This document shows positions 43,353 to 52,518 of a stretch of 64,000 nt of DNA, piece by piece (the first letter of the stretch is position 1; the number at the start of each line of letters is the position of its first letter). Source of the DNA: Trinickia soli (GTDB lineage: Bacteria; Pseudomonadota; Gammaproteobacteria; Burkholderiales; Burkholderiaceae); NCBI RefSeq assembly GCF_002879855.1, contig NZ_PNYB01000003.1, positions 1 to 64,000 of the forward strand, read 5' to 3'. The notes below the pieces were generated by a model. The model did not search any database and had not been told where the DNA came from. It saw only the letters and a program-made list of their open reading frames with translations. Made by a program: the position numbers and the translations under genes.

Positions 43353-43625
43353 ATGCGAATCATTCCACTGAAGCACTTCATCCGCTGGCTCGTCCGCTTG
43401 CCTCATCTGGCTACGACATCAATTAGTCCGACGAAAAGCGCCGCCTCGATTCTTGAATTCGATCCGCTATGGCACGGCGATCACTGGCAGAACCTGCTCG
43501 CCTCGCCGATGGACGCGCGCCACTACGTGATGGAAGACTGGGCGCTACCCCTCGACGACGACCAGGTGGGCGACGGACAAAGAGAAGACAAGCAAAGTCG
43601 CGTGCGGCGTCGCATGCGTGGCTAG
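43353..43625 (+). CDS. Hypothetical 90-aa protein
   Basis: A short ORF preceded by CGGAG eight bases before the ATG. The product begins with basic/hydrophobic MRIIPLKHFIRWLVRLPHL and continues with ILEFDPLWHGDHWQNLL and YVMEDWALPLDDDQ; the last 20 residues are highly charged. No family recognised. It converges with the candidate sRNA; its stop is 13 bases from that RNA's terminator. Confidence 0.45.
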   Translation: MRIIPLKHFIRWLVRLPHLATTSISPTKSAASILEFDPLWHGDHWQNLLASPMDARHYVMEDWALPLDDDQVGDGQREDKQSRVRRRMRG

Positions 43626-43637
43626 TACGGCGCGCAC

Positions 43638-43721
43638 AAAAAAAACGCGGCTGCAAGGCCGCGCTGACAAAGGTTTGGAGACGTCTTTTCCTTGATGAAA
43701 AAGTCTGCTTGGGCTAGCAGA
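43638..43721 (-). ncRNA. Candidate small regulatory RNA upstream of the porin
   Basis: On the minus strand a TATACT -10 (43728-43733) is followed about seven bases later by roughly 84 bases that contain no good ORF. They end in a textbook intrinsic terminator (CGCGGC/GCCGCG stem plus T8, 43638-43663). The RNA would fold a first hairpin (CTGCT/AGCAG, about 43704-43719), a C-TTTT-C/G-AAAA-G hairpin and the terminator. The promoter overlaps a palindrome GCCAGA-N5-TCTGGC at 43734-43750, a possible operator. No good -35 is visible, and the RNA family is not recognised. Confidence 0.5.
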
Positions 43722-43750
43722 ACCAAGAGTATAGCCAGAAGGCGTCTGGC

Positions 43751-44154
43751 GATTATGGCCCGCTTTCGCAATCATGTTTTTCAAAATCATCAATAATCAG
43801 ACATAACGACAACGCAATTTCCGCCCCGCGTCATTTACCGCGTGTCTCAAATACAACGCCGGCCGCGCGAATATTGGATTCACACCCTCTTTTTCAGATA
43901 AAAATGCCTTATTTATCAAGGTGTTAGATGCGCTTTCGCGTCATTTCAAAACGATCAATACTTTATTGCGTCTTTCGAAACCCGCGTCGAGCCCAAGCGC
44001 TCTTTACACTCATCCCAGTTCGGAAAAACGGACCTGTTGCTGTATTTCCCGCTGCACCGCCGGACCGGTACGCATCAAGTCGATGCAGTCGATGCGCGAC
44101 GGCCGGCCGCCTCTCGCGACAGCCCAAAAAACTTCGTGAATCTGGAGAGAAAGA
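43751..44154. other. Porin upstream region
   Basis: About 400 bases, more AT-rich than average, with no gene recognised. It should hold the porin promoter and a long leader, but no sigma-70 pair is clear: TTCACA at 43879-43884 and a TAAAAA tract near 43899 are only 14 bases apart. A GGAGAG ribosome-binding site precedes the porin start. Confidence 0.4.
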
Positions 44155-45300
44155 ATGAAGAAGACGCTTCTAGTCGGTGCCCTCACGGGCGCGTTTGCCA
44201 CGATGGCGCACGCACAGAGCAGCGTGACGCTGTACGGCCTCATCGACGCCGGCATCACCTACACGAATAACCAAGGCGGCCATAGCAACTGGCAGCAGTC
44301 GACCGGGGCCGTCAACGGCAGCCGGTGGGGCCTGCGCGGCTCGGAAGATCTCGGCGGCGGTCTCAAGGCCATCTTCACGTTGGAAAACGGCTTCGGCATC
44401 AATAACGGCACGCTCAAGCAGAACGGCCGCGAATTCGGCCGTCAGGCATGGGTCGGCTTGCAAAGCGAGCAGTTCGGCTCCGTCACGCTCGGTCGCCAAT
44501 ATGACGACGTCGTTCAGTACCTCGGGCCGCTGGCGCTGACGGGCACGCAGTACGGCGGTACATCGTTCGCGCACCCGTTCGACAACGACAACCTCGACAA
44601 CTCGTTCCGCGTCAATAACTCGGTTCACTTCCAGTCGGCCAACTACGGCGGCTTCAAAGCCGGCGCGATGTATGGCTTCTCGAATACCGCGGGCCAGTTC
44701 TCGAACAACCGCGCGTATAGCATCGGCGCGTCGTACAGCTGGAACGGCTTGAACGTCGCGGCTGCGTACATGCAGCTGAACAACAACACCAACGCCCTCG
44801 CCCAAGCCGCAACTTCGCCCGGTGCGGTGACAGGCGATGCGCCCTTCGTCGCGAGCCGTCAGCGCACCTGGGGCGCTGGCGTGAACTATGCGTTCGGTCC
44901 GGCGACGGCTGGCTTCGTCTTCACGCAAACGCGCCTGGACAACGCGCTTGGCGTGAATGCCGCAAACGCGGGCACGGCAGCGACGCTGGCACTGCCCGGC
45001 GGCGGCGCGCGGTTCAACAACTATGAACTGAACGGCCGCTATCAGTTGACCCCGGCACTGAGCCTGGCCGGTGCTTACACGTACACCGACAGCACGATCG
45101 GCGGCGTGAATCCGAAGTGGAATCAGTTCAACCTGCTCGCGTCGTACTCGTTGTCCAAGCGCACCGACGTTTATCTGGGCGGCGAGTTTCAACACGTCGT
45201 CAACAAGGGTACCGGCATCGGTGCGGTCCTCAACGGTTTGACGATGTCGTCGACCGACAAGCAAGTGGCCGTGACGGCTGGCTTGCGACACCGCTTCTAA
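44155..45300 (+). CDS. General trimeric porin (Burkholderia OpcP/Omp38 type)
   Basis: The 381-aa precursor has a signal peptide ending in AHA-QSS (residues 1-20) and a 16-strand beta-barrel body that begins SSVTLYGLIDAGI and ends in LRHRF with the C-terminal Phe needed for outer-membrane assembly. The GSRWGLRGSEDLGGGL and GRQYDDVVQYL segments are typical of betaproteobacterial porins. It is followed by two hairpins, the second an intrinsic terminator. Confidence 0.94.
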   Translation: MKKTLLVGALTGAFATMAHAQSSVTLYGLIDAGITYTNNQGGHSNWQQSTGAVNGSRWGLRGSEDLGGGLKAIFTLENGFGINNGTLKQNGREFGRQAWVGLQSEQFGSVTLGRQYDDVVQYLGPLALTGTQYGGTSFAHPFDNDNLDNSFRVNNSVHFQSANYGGFKAGAMYGFSNTAGQFSNNRAYSIGASYSWNGLNVAAAYMQLNNNTNALAQAATSPGAVTGDAPFVASRQRTWGAGVNYAFGPATAGFVFTQTRLDNALGVNAANAGTAATLALPGGGARFNNYELNGRYQLTPALSLAGAYTYTDSTIGGVNPKWNQFNLLASYSLSKRTDVYLGGEFQHVVNKGTGIGAVLNGLTMSSTDKQVAVTAGLRHRF

Positions 45301-45312
45301 GCGCGGGGTATC

Positions 45313-45379
45313 GTATCGGCGCCTACGCGCCGATACCGGTTGCAGCATGACGAAGGCGCCGCTTTGCGGCGCCTTTCTT
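45313..45379 (+). terminator. Tandem hairpins terminating the porin mRNA
   Basis: A 10-bp perfect stem GTATCGGCGC/GCGCCGATAC (45313-45336) is followed by AAGGCGCCGC/GCGGCGCCTT with a TTT loop (45353-45375) and TCTT. The second is a normal intrinsic terminator; the first may stabilise the 3' end. Confidence 0.88.
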
Positions 45380-45422
45380 ATTGGGCGCCAGAGCACGGAT
45401 CGCCCGGCAAACCGTTGCTGCG

Positions 45423-45989
45423 CTAAGCTGCCGGAGCCGCCGGATATCGCACGTCGAGCACGTCGATCTGCTCCGGCCCGGCAGGCGTATGCAGCGTGAC
45501 AGCGTCGCCGATCCGCGCTTTCAGCAGCGCCCGAGCGACCGGCGAAATCCAGCTGACATGGCCGCGGTCCAGATCAACCTCGTCGACGCCGACGATCGTG
45601 ATCGTATGGATCTCGCCATCTTCGCCCGCATAGTCGACCGTCGCACCGAAGAACACCTGGTCGACGCTCTCTTGCTTGCTGGCGTCGACCACTTCCGCCA
45701 GATCGAGCCGCTTCGTCAAAAAGCGAATGCGCCGATCGATTTCGCGCAGACGGCGCTTACCGTAGATGTAATCGCCATTTTCGGAGCGGTCGCCGTTCGA
45801 GGCGGCCCACGACACCAGCCTGACGACCTCGGGTCGTTCTTCGTCGATCAGATGCAGCAGTTCGTCGCGCAGGCGCTTGTGGCCTGCGGGCGTGATGTAG
45901 TTCTTGGCGCCCGCGGGAATCGCGGGCTGGCCGAGGTCGAGATCATCGTCATCGCCCTCGCCCGACTCTTTGACAAATGCCTTGTTCAT
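45423..45989 (-). CDS. greB: Transcription elongation factor GreB
   Basis: Binds the RNA polymerase secondary channel and rescues backtracked complexes by stimulating transcript cleavage. The 188-aa protein has the coiled-coil tip with paired acidic residues in NGDRSENGDYIYGKRRLREID near residue 65 and a C-terminal FKBP-like domain (FFGATVDYAGEDGE, WISPVARALLKARIGD). The acidic N-terminal extension (GEGDDDDLDLG) makes it longer than E. coli GreB. Confidence 0.92.
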   Translation of the reverse strand: MNKAFVKESGEGDDDDLDLGQPAIPAGAKNYITPAGHKRLRDELLHLIDEERPEVVRLVSWAASNGDRSENGDYIYGKRRLREIDRRIRFLTKRLDLAEVVDASKQESVDQVFFGATVDYAGEDGEIHTITIVGVDEVDLDRGHVSWISPVARALLKARIGDAVTLHTPAGPEQIDVLDVRYPAAPAA

Positions 45990-46098
45990 GATGCGGATTC
46001 ACCTGCTTCCAATAGACTTCAAGCGTACACGATCGGGGCCGCCCGAAGAAAGCATGAAGAAACCCGTCGCAATGTCTTCCCTTTTCCCGGAACTTTGC

Positions 46099-46104
46099 TA
46101 TAAT
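46099..46104 (+). promoter_or_regulatory. -10 element of the tRNA-Arg promoter
   Basis: A consensus TATAAT 13 bases before the first tRNA-Arg; no good -35 is visible. Confidence 0.65.
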
Positions 46105-46117
46105 TTCGCTTCTGCGT

Positions 46118-46194
46118 GCGGCTGTAGCTCAGTTGGATAGAGTACTTGGCTACGAACCAAGGGGTCGTGGGTTCGAATCCTGCCAGCCGCGCCA
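46118..46194 (+). tRNA. tRNA-Arg (anticodon ACG), copy 1
   Basis: A 77-base cloverleaf with acceptor GCGGCTG/CAGCCGC, CCA encoded, anticodon loop CTACGAA reading ACG (inosine-modified in the cell) and T-loop TTCGAAT. Identical to the copy 146 bases downstream. Confidence 0.96.
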
Positions 46195-46202
46195 CTTTTT
46201 TC

Positions 46203-46230
46203 AAGAGCCTTCTTCGCGGAAGGCTCTTTT
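46203..46230 (+). terminator. Terminator between the two tRNA-Arg genes
   Basis: A 10-bp stem AAGAGCCTTC/GAAGGCTCTT followed by TT. Because it separates the genes, the second copy may depend on read-through or on its own promoter; no clear TATAAT lies in the spacer. Confidence 0.88.
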
Positions 46231-46263
46231 GTTTCACCGAAGTACGGTCATGTGTCTTTGCGT

Positions 46264-46340
46264 GCGGCTGTAGCTCAGTTGGATAGAGTACTTGGCTACG
46301 AACCAAGGGGTCGTGGGTTCGAATCCTGCCAGCCGCGCCA
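46264..46340 (+). tRNA. tRNA-Arg (anticodon ACG), copy 2
   Basis: Exact duplicate of the first tRNA-Arg over its full 77 bases, including the encoded CCA and four flanking bases (GCGT). The pair probably arose by local duplication and raises the dose of the tRNA that reads the common CGN arginine codons. Confidence 0.96.
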
Positions 46341-46346
46341 CCTATG

Positions 46347-46373
46347 AAGGGCCTTCCTGATGGAAGGCCCTTT
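46347..46373 (+). terminator. Terminator after the second tRNA-Arg
   Basis: An 11-bp stem AAGGGCCTTCC/GGAAGGCCCTT with a four-base loop, followed by a T-rich tract. Confidence 0.88.
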
Positions 46374-46499
46374 GTCTTTTCAGGCCATCTTTTCAGCCCT
46401 GCTTTTCAGCCCGTCTCATCAAGCCCATCGAACGGCCCGCCGCCATGCGTCGGGCTTGCCAGACCCGAGGGCGACCCACCGCCCCCGCTCAGAGGTCCA

Positions 46500-48896
46500 T
46501 CAGTAGTCGCCCCGCTCGCGTTCGATTCGCATGCCGCCGTCGTGGCGGTGATGACCATCCTCGCTCGGGCGCTCGCGCACGATCCGCATGACGTCGGGAT
46601 TCGTTCTGACACGGCGCATGACGTTGGCCAGGTGGACGCGGTCGCTGACCTGGATCACGAAGCGCAACACCGTGGATTCCTGCGACAAGTCCTCGTCCAT
46701 CGCGATATGGACGATGTTGGCATCGGCCGAGGTGATATCCGCGGCCACGCGGGCGAACACGCCCTTCACATTGCGCACGAGCACCTTGACCGCCACATCG
46801 AACAGCCGCCCGGGCTGCGGCGCCCATGCCACATCGATCCAACGCCCCGGGTCGCGGCGGTGAATGCGCTGCGCCACCCGGCAGTCCGTCGTGTGAATGG
46901 CCATGCCGAGCCCGATGCCGATATAGCCCATGATGTCGTCGCCCGGAATCGGACGGCAGCAAGCCGACAGCTGCACCGACATGCCCTCCGTCCCGGTGAT
47001 GACGACCGGCGGCGCATGTGGGGCGGAGCCAGCGTGGCCGCCAGCCTCGCCGCGCCCGTGCTCGTCGTCGGTGTCGCGGCCGCTGACGAGCACCTCGATA
47101 CGCTTGGCCATGACCGCGGCAACCCGGCGTCCGAGCCCGATATCGGCGAAGATCTCCTGGCGATTCTTGTTGCCCGTCCATTGGACGAGCTTTTCCCATA
47201 CGTCCGGCTCGACATCGGCAAGCGCCAAGCCGTAGCCCTTCAGACTCTGGTCGACGAGACGCTCGCCCAACTGAACCGATTCGTTCAAGCGCATCGTCTT
47301 CAGATAATGGCGGATCGCCGAACGTGCTTTGCCGGTACGCACGAAGCCAAGCCATGCCGGGTTCGGCTTCGAGTACGGCGCCGTGATCACTTCGACGATA
47401 TCGCCGCTCTTGAGCTCGGTGCGCAGCGGCAGCAATTCGTTGTTGATCTTCACCGCGACGCACTGATTGCCAAGATCGCTGTGGATCGAATAGGCAAAAT
47501 CGAGCGCCGTCGAACCGCGCGGCAGCGCCATGATCTTCGACTTCGGCGTGAAGACGTAAACCGCGTCGGGGAACAGATCGATCTTGACGTGTTCGAGGAA
47601 TTCGCTCGAATCGCCCGCTTCGCTCTGGATATCGAGCAACGACTTGAGCCACTGATGCGCGCGCTTTTGCACGTCGTTCAGATCGGCGCCGCCGTTCTTG
47701 TAGAGCCAATGTGCCGCGACGCCCGCCTCGGCGATCTCGTGCATCTTGCGCGTGCGCACCTGAAATTCGATCGGCGCGCCGAACGGGCCCACGAGCGTCG
47801 TATGGAGCGACTGATAGCCGTTCACCTTCGGAATGGCGATGTAGTCTTTGAACTTGCCCGGCACCGGCTTGTAGAGCGCATGCAGCACGCCGATGCACGT
47901 ATAGCATTCGAGCGCGCTTCCGACGACGACGCGAAAACCATAAACGTCGAGCACCTGCGAGAACGACAATTGCTTGTCGCGCATCTTCTTGTAGATGCTG
48001 AAGATCGTCTTTTCGCGGCCGGTCACTTCGGCTTCGATGTGCGCATCGGCAATCGCGCGCTGCACCGATTCGAGGATCTTGCCCACCACTTCGCGCCGGT
48101 TGCCTCGCGCCGCCTTGACGGCCTTTTCGAGCGTTGCGTAGCGGTGTGGATTGAAGTTCGCGAAGCTTAGATCCTGCAGCTCGCGGTAGGTATTGTTCAG
48201 GCCGAGACGGTGCGCGATCGGCGCGTAGATGTCGAGCGTCTCGCGCGCGACGCGGCGGCGTTTTTCCGACGGCACTGCGCCCAACGTGCGCATGTTGTGC
48301 AGCCGGTCGGCCAGCTTGACCAGAATGACGCGCACGTCGCGCGCCATCGCGAGCAGCATCTTGCGGAAGTTTTCCGCCTGCGCTTCCTCGCGGTTGCGAA
48401 ACTCCATCTTGTCGAGTTTCGACAGACCATCGACAAGTTCGGCCACCTTCGGCCCGAACCGCTCGGCAAGCTCCGTCTTCGTAACGCCCTGGTCTTCCAT
48501 GACGTCGTGCAGCAGCGCCGCCATGATCGACTGCGCGTCGAGCTTCCAGCCCGCGCATGTTTCGGCGACGGCGACAGGGTGCGTGATGTAGGGCTCGCCG
48601 CTGTGGCGATACTGGCCCAGGTGCGCTTCATCGCCGAAATGGAACGCTGCCTTGACCTCTTTGATCTCCTCGGGGCTCAGGTAGCCGGCCAGCATCGACG
48701 TGAGTTTCGCGATCGAAACGACGTCATGCCTGCGGGGCTGCTCCGGGGTGGCGGTGGGTCCGAACAGATGGCGAAACGATTGTTCGAGGACCGCGTCGAT
48801 GTACTTGCGCGCCGGACCCGGCGCTTCGACGTCGTGCTCGTGCTCGAGATGCGCGGCGTCTGCGGAAGGGGAGGCGGACGATGGGGTAGCGCTCAT
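46500..48896 (-). CDS. spoT: Bifunctional (p)ppGpp synthetase/hydrolase
   Basis: Controls the stringent response. The 798-aa protein has the Rel/Spo order: an HD hydrolase (YITHPVAVAE and the HD pair in LLHDVMED, residues about 100-250), a synthetase domain (YGFRVVV, then AIPKVNGYQSLHTT), a TGS domain (VFTPKSKIMALPRGST near 470) and a C-terminal ACT domain after a CCRPIPGD segment. The intact HD motif supports hydrolase activity. It follows rpoZ, as in many proteobacteria, and the omega subunit is itself part of a ppGpp site on RNA polymerase. Confidence 0.95.
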   Translation of the reverse strand: MSATPSSASPSADAAHLEHEHDVEAPGPARKYIDAVLEQSFRHLFGPTATPEQPRRHDVVSIAKLTSMLAGYLSPEEIKEVKAAFHFGDEAHLGQYRHSGEPYITHPVAVAETCAGWKLDAQSIMAALLHDVMEDQGVTKTELAERFGPKVAELVDGLSKLDKMEFRNREEAQAENFRKMLLAMARDVRVILVKLADRLHNMRTLGAVPSEKRRRVARETLDIYAPIAHRLGLNNTYRELQDLSFANFNPHRYATLEKAVKAARGNRREVVGKILESVQRAIADAHIEAEVTGREKTIFSIYKKMRDKQLSFSQVLDVYGFRVVVGSALECYTCIGVLHALYKPVPGKFKDYIAIPKVNGYQSLHTTLVGPFGAPIEFQVRTRKMHEIAEAGVAAHWLYKNGGADLNDVQKRAHQWLKSLLDIQSEAGDSSEFLEHVKIDLFPDAVYVFTPKSKIMALPRGSTALDFAYSIHSDLGNQCVAVKINNELLPLRTELKSGDIVEVITAPYSKPNPAWLGFVRTGKARSAIRHYLKTMRLNESVQLGERLVDQSLKGYGLALADVEPDVWEKLVQWTGNKNRQEIFADIGLGRRVAAVMAKRIEVLVSGRDTDDEHGRGEAGGHAGSAPHAPPVVITGTEGMSVQLSACCRPIPGDDIMGYIGIGLGMAIHTTDCRVAQRIHRRDPGRWIDVAWAPQPGRLFDVAVKVLVRNVKGVFARVAADITSADANIVHIAMDEDLSQESTVLRFVIQVSDRVHLANVMRRVRTNPDVMRIVRERPSEDGHHRHDGGMRIERERGDY

Positions 48897-48989
48897 TTTC
48901 GCCTCCGTATCGATTGCTATGCGGGCTATGCGCGTACTGGCACGGCTGCGACGGCGCCGGGCGCGCGATGCGCCCGGCGCCGCAGTACT

Positions 48990-49193
48990 TTAGACGGGGA
49001 CTTTCTTCAGCATCTCCAGACCGATCTCCCCCGCCGCGATCTCGCGCAGCGCGGCAACCGTGGGCTTGTCGCGGCTTTCGATCTTCGGCGTGTGGCCTTG
49101 CGCAAGTTGTCGCGCACGATACGTTGCGGCGAGCGCCAGGTCGAAACGATTCGGGATTTGCTTCAGGCAGTCTTCGACGGTAATGCGGGCCAT
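48990..49193 (-). CDS. rpoZ: RNA polymerase omega subunit
   Basis: A 67-aa subunit that stabilises beta-prime and contributes to ppGpp binding. The family start [19 protein letters not shown] is intact. It lies between gmk and spoT, the conserved gmk-rpoZ-spoT order. Confidence 0.96.
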   Translation of the reverse strand: MARITVEDCLKQIPNRFDLALAATYRARQLAQGHTPKIESRDKPTVAALREIAAGEIGLEMLKKVPV

Positions 49194-49253
49194 GTTTCGA
49201 AATTCCTTCTCAGTATGTTGCTCATTCTACCTTATGTGCGCAAGCACCCGCCT

Positions 49254-49949
49254 TCACTCGGCATGCGGCAAATGAATGCCCAGTTCGACGAAAAGCGCGG
49301 TGTGGCGCGCGTATTGCGAAGCGAAGCGCAGACGCGTTGCGTCGACGACGCACTGCAGCTCGGCCAGCGCGCGCTCGAAGTGCTCGTTGATGATGACGTA
49401 CTCCGATTCCGCCGCGTGCGCGATCTCGCTGCCGGCCGCTAGCAGCCGGCGCGTGATGACGTTCGGCTCATCCTGGCCGCGCTTCTTCAAACGCTCCTCG
49501 AGTGCGGACAACGACGGCGGCAAAATGAAAATCTCCACCGCATTGCGGAACTGCTTCTTCACCTGCTGGGCGCCCTGCCAGTCGATTTCGAGCAATACGT
49601 CGTGGCCGTTCTTCATCTGCTCTTCGATCCACAGACGCGACGTGGCGTAATAGTTGCCATGCACTTCCGCGCTCTCGAGGAATTCTCCGGCGCCGTGGCG
49701 CGCGAGGAAATCGTCGACGGTCGTGAAATGATAATGCTGGCCGTCCTGCTCGCCCGGTCGCGGCTTGCGGGTCGTGTACGAAATCGACAGGCGGATGGCC
49801 GGATCGCGCGCGAGCAGTGCATTCACGAGCGTCGACTTCCCCGCGCCCGAGGGCGCGACCACCATGAACAGATTACCGGGATAGGCGCCGGCGTAAGGGT
49901 TGCGCTGCTTGCTTTGCTGCGCGTTCGATTCGTGCGTGGGCTCGATCAT
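49254..49949 (-). CDS. gmk: Guanylate kinase
   Basis: Phosphorylates GMP/dGMP to the diphosphate. The 231-aa protein has the P-loop PSGAGKST near residue 35, the GMP-binding [10 protein letters not shown] near 60, and a lid ending in [13 protein letters not shown]. The N-terminal 25 residues are polar and longer than in E. coli, so an internal start is conceivable. It follows yicC by nine bases. Confidence 0.95.
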   Translation of the reverse strand: MIEPTHESNAQQSKQRNPYAGAYPGNLFMVVAPSGAGKSTLVNALLARDPAIRLSISYTTRKPRPGEQDGQHYHFTTVDDFLARHGAGEFLESAEVHGNYYATSRLWIEEQMKNGHDVLLEIDWQGAQQVKKQFRNAVEIFILPPSLSALEERLKKRGQDEPNVITRRLLAAGSEIAHAAESEYVIINEHFERALAELQCVVDATRLRFASQYARHTALFVELGIHLPHAE

Positions 49950-49958
49950 GATTCTCGC

Positions 49959-50882
49959 TTACTCCAGGTTCTGCACTTGCTCGCGCATCTGCTCGATGAG
50001 CAGCTTGAGCGTCATCGAGGCATCGGCAAGTTCCTTCGCGGCCGCCTTCGAACCGAGCGTGTTCGCTTCGCGGTTGAGCTCCTGCATCATGAAGTCGAGG
50101 CGCTTGCCTACCCTGCCGCCCTTCTCGATCACGTGCCGCGTTTCATTCAAATGCGCCGACAGCCGCGAGATTTCTTCGGCGATGTCGATCCGAATGCCGT
50201 ACATCGTCACTTCCTGACGAATGCGCTCGGCGATTTCCTCACGCGAGACGATCGTCGCGGCCGCGTCGGGTGCGGCGATACCGAGCGCTTCCTGCAATCG
50301 CTCGACGATTTTTTGCTGATGTTTGGCGATGAGCTCGGGCACGAGCGGCGTGATGCGCGTCACGATCGCTTCCATCTCCGTGACGTTGCCGAGCAGCATC
50401 GTCGCCAGTTGTGCCCCTTCCCGTGCGCGCACATCGATGAGTTCGGCGATCGCCTGCTTGCCGCAGGCGAGCACCGCGTCGCGCAGCGTGTCGGGCGAGA
50501 CGCCCGTCTCCGCCAGCACGCCCGGCCAACGCAGGATCTCGCCCGTGCGCATGCGCTCGCTGTTGGGGAAGGCCTCGAGCACGGCGCGTTCGAGCGCCGC
50601 CAGTTGCGAGAGCGCGTCGCGGTTCAGCGACCCCGCCGTCGTCGCCTGTTCGCTGCGTTGAAAATTCACGCGGATGTCGACCTTGCCGCGCGAGAGCTTC
50701 GTCATCAACATTTCCCGCAGCGTGGTCTCGCACGAGCGAACCTCTTCGGGCATGCGGAAGTTCAGGTCGAGAAAACGCGAATTCACGGTACGCAGTTCGA
50801 CCGATACGCTCATGGCTGAGGTAGCGCCTGCGGCCGCGAGCTCGCTCGTCGCGCTCGCGTAGCCTGTCATGCTGTAAATCAT
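49959..50882 (-). CDS. yicC: YicC-family endoribonuclease
   Basis: The 307-aa protein has the family's N-terminal signature MIYSMTGYA and VELRTVNSRFLDLNFRMPEE, and the C-terminal GKRLDFMMQELNREANTLGSKA. YicC proteins are manganese-dependent endoribonucleases implicated in small-RNA turnover. The ATG at 50882 is supported by the near-invariant N-terminus. It is the first gene of the yicC-gmk group and diverges from rph. Confidence 0.93.
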   Translation of the reverse strand: MIYSMTGYASATSELAAAGATSAMSVSVELRTVNSRFLDLNFRMPEEVRSCETTLREMLMTKLSRGKVDIRVNFQRSEQATTAGSLNRDALSQLAALERAVLEAFPNSERMRTGEILRWPGVLAETGVSPDTLRDAVLACGKQAIAELIDVRAREGAQLATMLLGNVTEMEAIVTRITPLVPELIAKHQQKIVERLQEALGIAAPDAAATIVSREEIAERIRQEVTMYGIRIDIAEEISRLSAHLNETRHVIEKGGRVGKRLDFMMQELNREANTLGSKAAAKELADASMTLKLLIEQMREQVQNLE

Positions 50883-51098
50883 CGTCCGTCTCGCGATTGG
50901 GGCCGTCGCCGGCCGGTTGTTCGAGCCGCTTCGCGCGTCGACCCGGCGCGAAAGCGTTGAACGCGCATTATCCCATTTTTGCCGGCAAGGCCCGCCATAG
51001 CCGCGCCGCAACCGGCACGCCCCATGCGTGCGCCTGCAGGGCGGTAAAATCACGCTTTCTCCTCTTTCTGCGCGGCCTGCGCCGCTTCCCTCCCGACC

Positions 51099-51839
51099 AT
51101 GACCGATTCCGTCCAACGCCCGAGCGGGCGCGCCGCCGACGCACTGCGCGAAGTGCGCATCACGCGCCACTACACGAAGCATGCCGAAGGGTCGGTGCTC
51201 GTCGAATTCGGCGATACGAAGGTGATCTGCACGGCCAGCATCGTCGAGCGCGTGCCCGAGTTTCTGCGCGAGCGCAATCAAGGCTGGCTCACGGCCGAGT
51301 ACGGCATGCTGCCGCGCGCCACGCATACGCGCAGCGATCGCGAAGCCGCGCGCGGCAAACAGACTGGACGAACGCAGGAAATTCAGCGGCTCATCGGACG
51401 CGCGCTGCGCGCCGTGTTCGATCTCGAGCGGCTCGGGCCGCGGACGCTGCATATCGATTGCGATGTGATTCAAGCCGACGGCGGCACGCGCACGGCCAGC
51501 ATCACCGGCGCGTTCGTGGCCGCGCACGATGCGGTGGCGAGGCTCGTCGCCGCGGGGCGCATTGCGCAATCGCCGATCACCGATTACGTCGCGGCGATCT
51601 CGGTCGGCGTCTATGAGGGCATGCCGGTCCTCGACCTCGACTACGACGAAGATTCGCGCTGCGACACCGATATGAACGTCGTCATGACGGGCGAAGGCGG
51701 TTTCGTCGAAGTACAGGGCACGGCCGAAGGCACGCCCTTCTCGCGCGACGAAATGAATGCGCTGCTCGATCTCGCTCAGCACGGCATCCGCACGCTGGTG
51801 CAGATGCAGAAGGCGGCGCTGGAGTCGAACGATGCGTGA
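51099..51839 (+). CDS. rph: Ribonuclease PH
   Basis: Phosphorolytic 3'-5' exoribonuclease that trims tRNA precursors. The 246-aa protein starts [17 protein letters not shown] and keeps the phosphate-binding [21 protein letters not shown] region near residue 70 and the [17 protein letters not shown] motif near 125. The stop overlaps rdgB by eight bases. Confidence 0.95.
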   Translation: MTDSVQRPSGRAADALREVRITRHYTKHAEGSVLVEFGDTKVICTASIVERVPEFLRERNQGWLTAEYGMLPRATHTRSDREAARGKQTGRTQEIQRLIGRALRAVFDLERLGPRTLHIDCDVIQADGGTRTASITGAFVAAHDAVARLVAAGRIAQSPITDYVAAISVGVYEGMPVLDLDYDEDSRCDTDMNVVMTGEGGFVEVQGTAEGTPFSRDEMNALLDLAQHGIRTLVQMQKAALESNDA

Positions 51840-52518
51840 GCCGGGCGATCTGCGTCGCAGCGAAACCTGCGTCTCGCACGCGGACGCCCCCGGTGCCGGG
51901 GCGCGGGTCGCGGCGCCGCTTGCGCGCGTCGTCGTGGCCTCGAACAACGCGGGCAAGCTGCGCGAGTTTTCGGCTTTGCTCGGCGAGGCAGGCGTTGCGC
52001 TAATCGCACAGGGCGAGCTGGGCGTACCCGAGGCCGAAGAGCCGCATGCAACCTTCGTCGAAAACGCGCTGGCGAAAGCACGCCATGCCGCGCGTTTGAC
52101 GGGGCTGCCCGCGCTGGCGGACGACTCGGGCCTCTGCGTGCGGGCGCTAGGCGGCGAACCGGGCGTGTATTCGGCGCGTTACGCGCAGCGCGCGGGCGGA
52201 GACAAGAGCGACCCGGCAAACAACGCGTACCTCGTCGCCCGATTGCAGGGCGTGAGCGATCGGCGCGCCTACTACTACTGCGTGCTCGTGCTCGTGCGCA
52301 ACGCCGACGATCCGGAGCCGCTGATCGCCGAAGGCCGCTGGCATGGGGAAATCACTGACGCGCCGCGCGGCGCGAACGGCTTCGGCTACGACCCGCACTT
52401 CTTCCTACCCGACCTGAACGCCACGGCCGCAGAGCTCGAGCCTTCGGTCAAGAACACACGCAGCCACCGCGCCATCGCGCTGCGGGCGCTGCTTGCCTTG
52501 CTGAGGGAGGCGCGATGA
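51832..52518 (+). CDS. rdgB: XTP/dITP pyrophosphatase (HAM1 family)
   Basis: Removes non-canonical purine triphosphates (XTP, ITP, dITP) from the nucleotide pool. The 228-aa protein has the substrate-binding [11 protein letters not shown] near residue 35 and catalytic LADDSGLCV near 97. The first 30 residues (to about [10 protein letters not shown]) exceed the family norm; the ATG at 51832 is kept because it overlaps the rph stop. hemW overlaps its end by four bases. Confidence 0.94.
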   Translation: MREPGDLRRSETCVSHADAPGAGARVAAPLARVVVASNNAGKLREFSALLGEAGVALIAQGELGVPEAEEPHATFVENALAKARHAARLTGLPALADDSGLCVRALGGEPGVYSARYAQRAGGDKSDPANNAYLVARLQGVSDRRAYYYCVLVLVRNADDPEPLIAEGRWHGEITDAPRGANGFGYDPHFFLPDLNATAAELEPSVKNTRSHRAIALRALLALLREAR

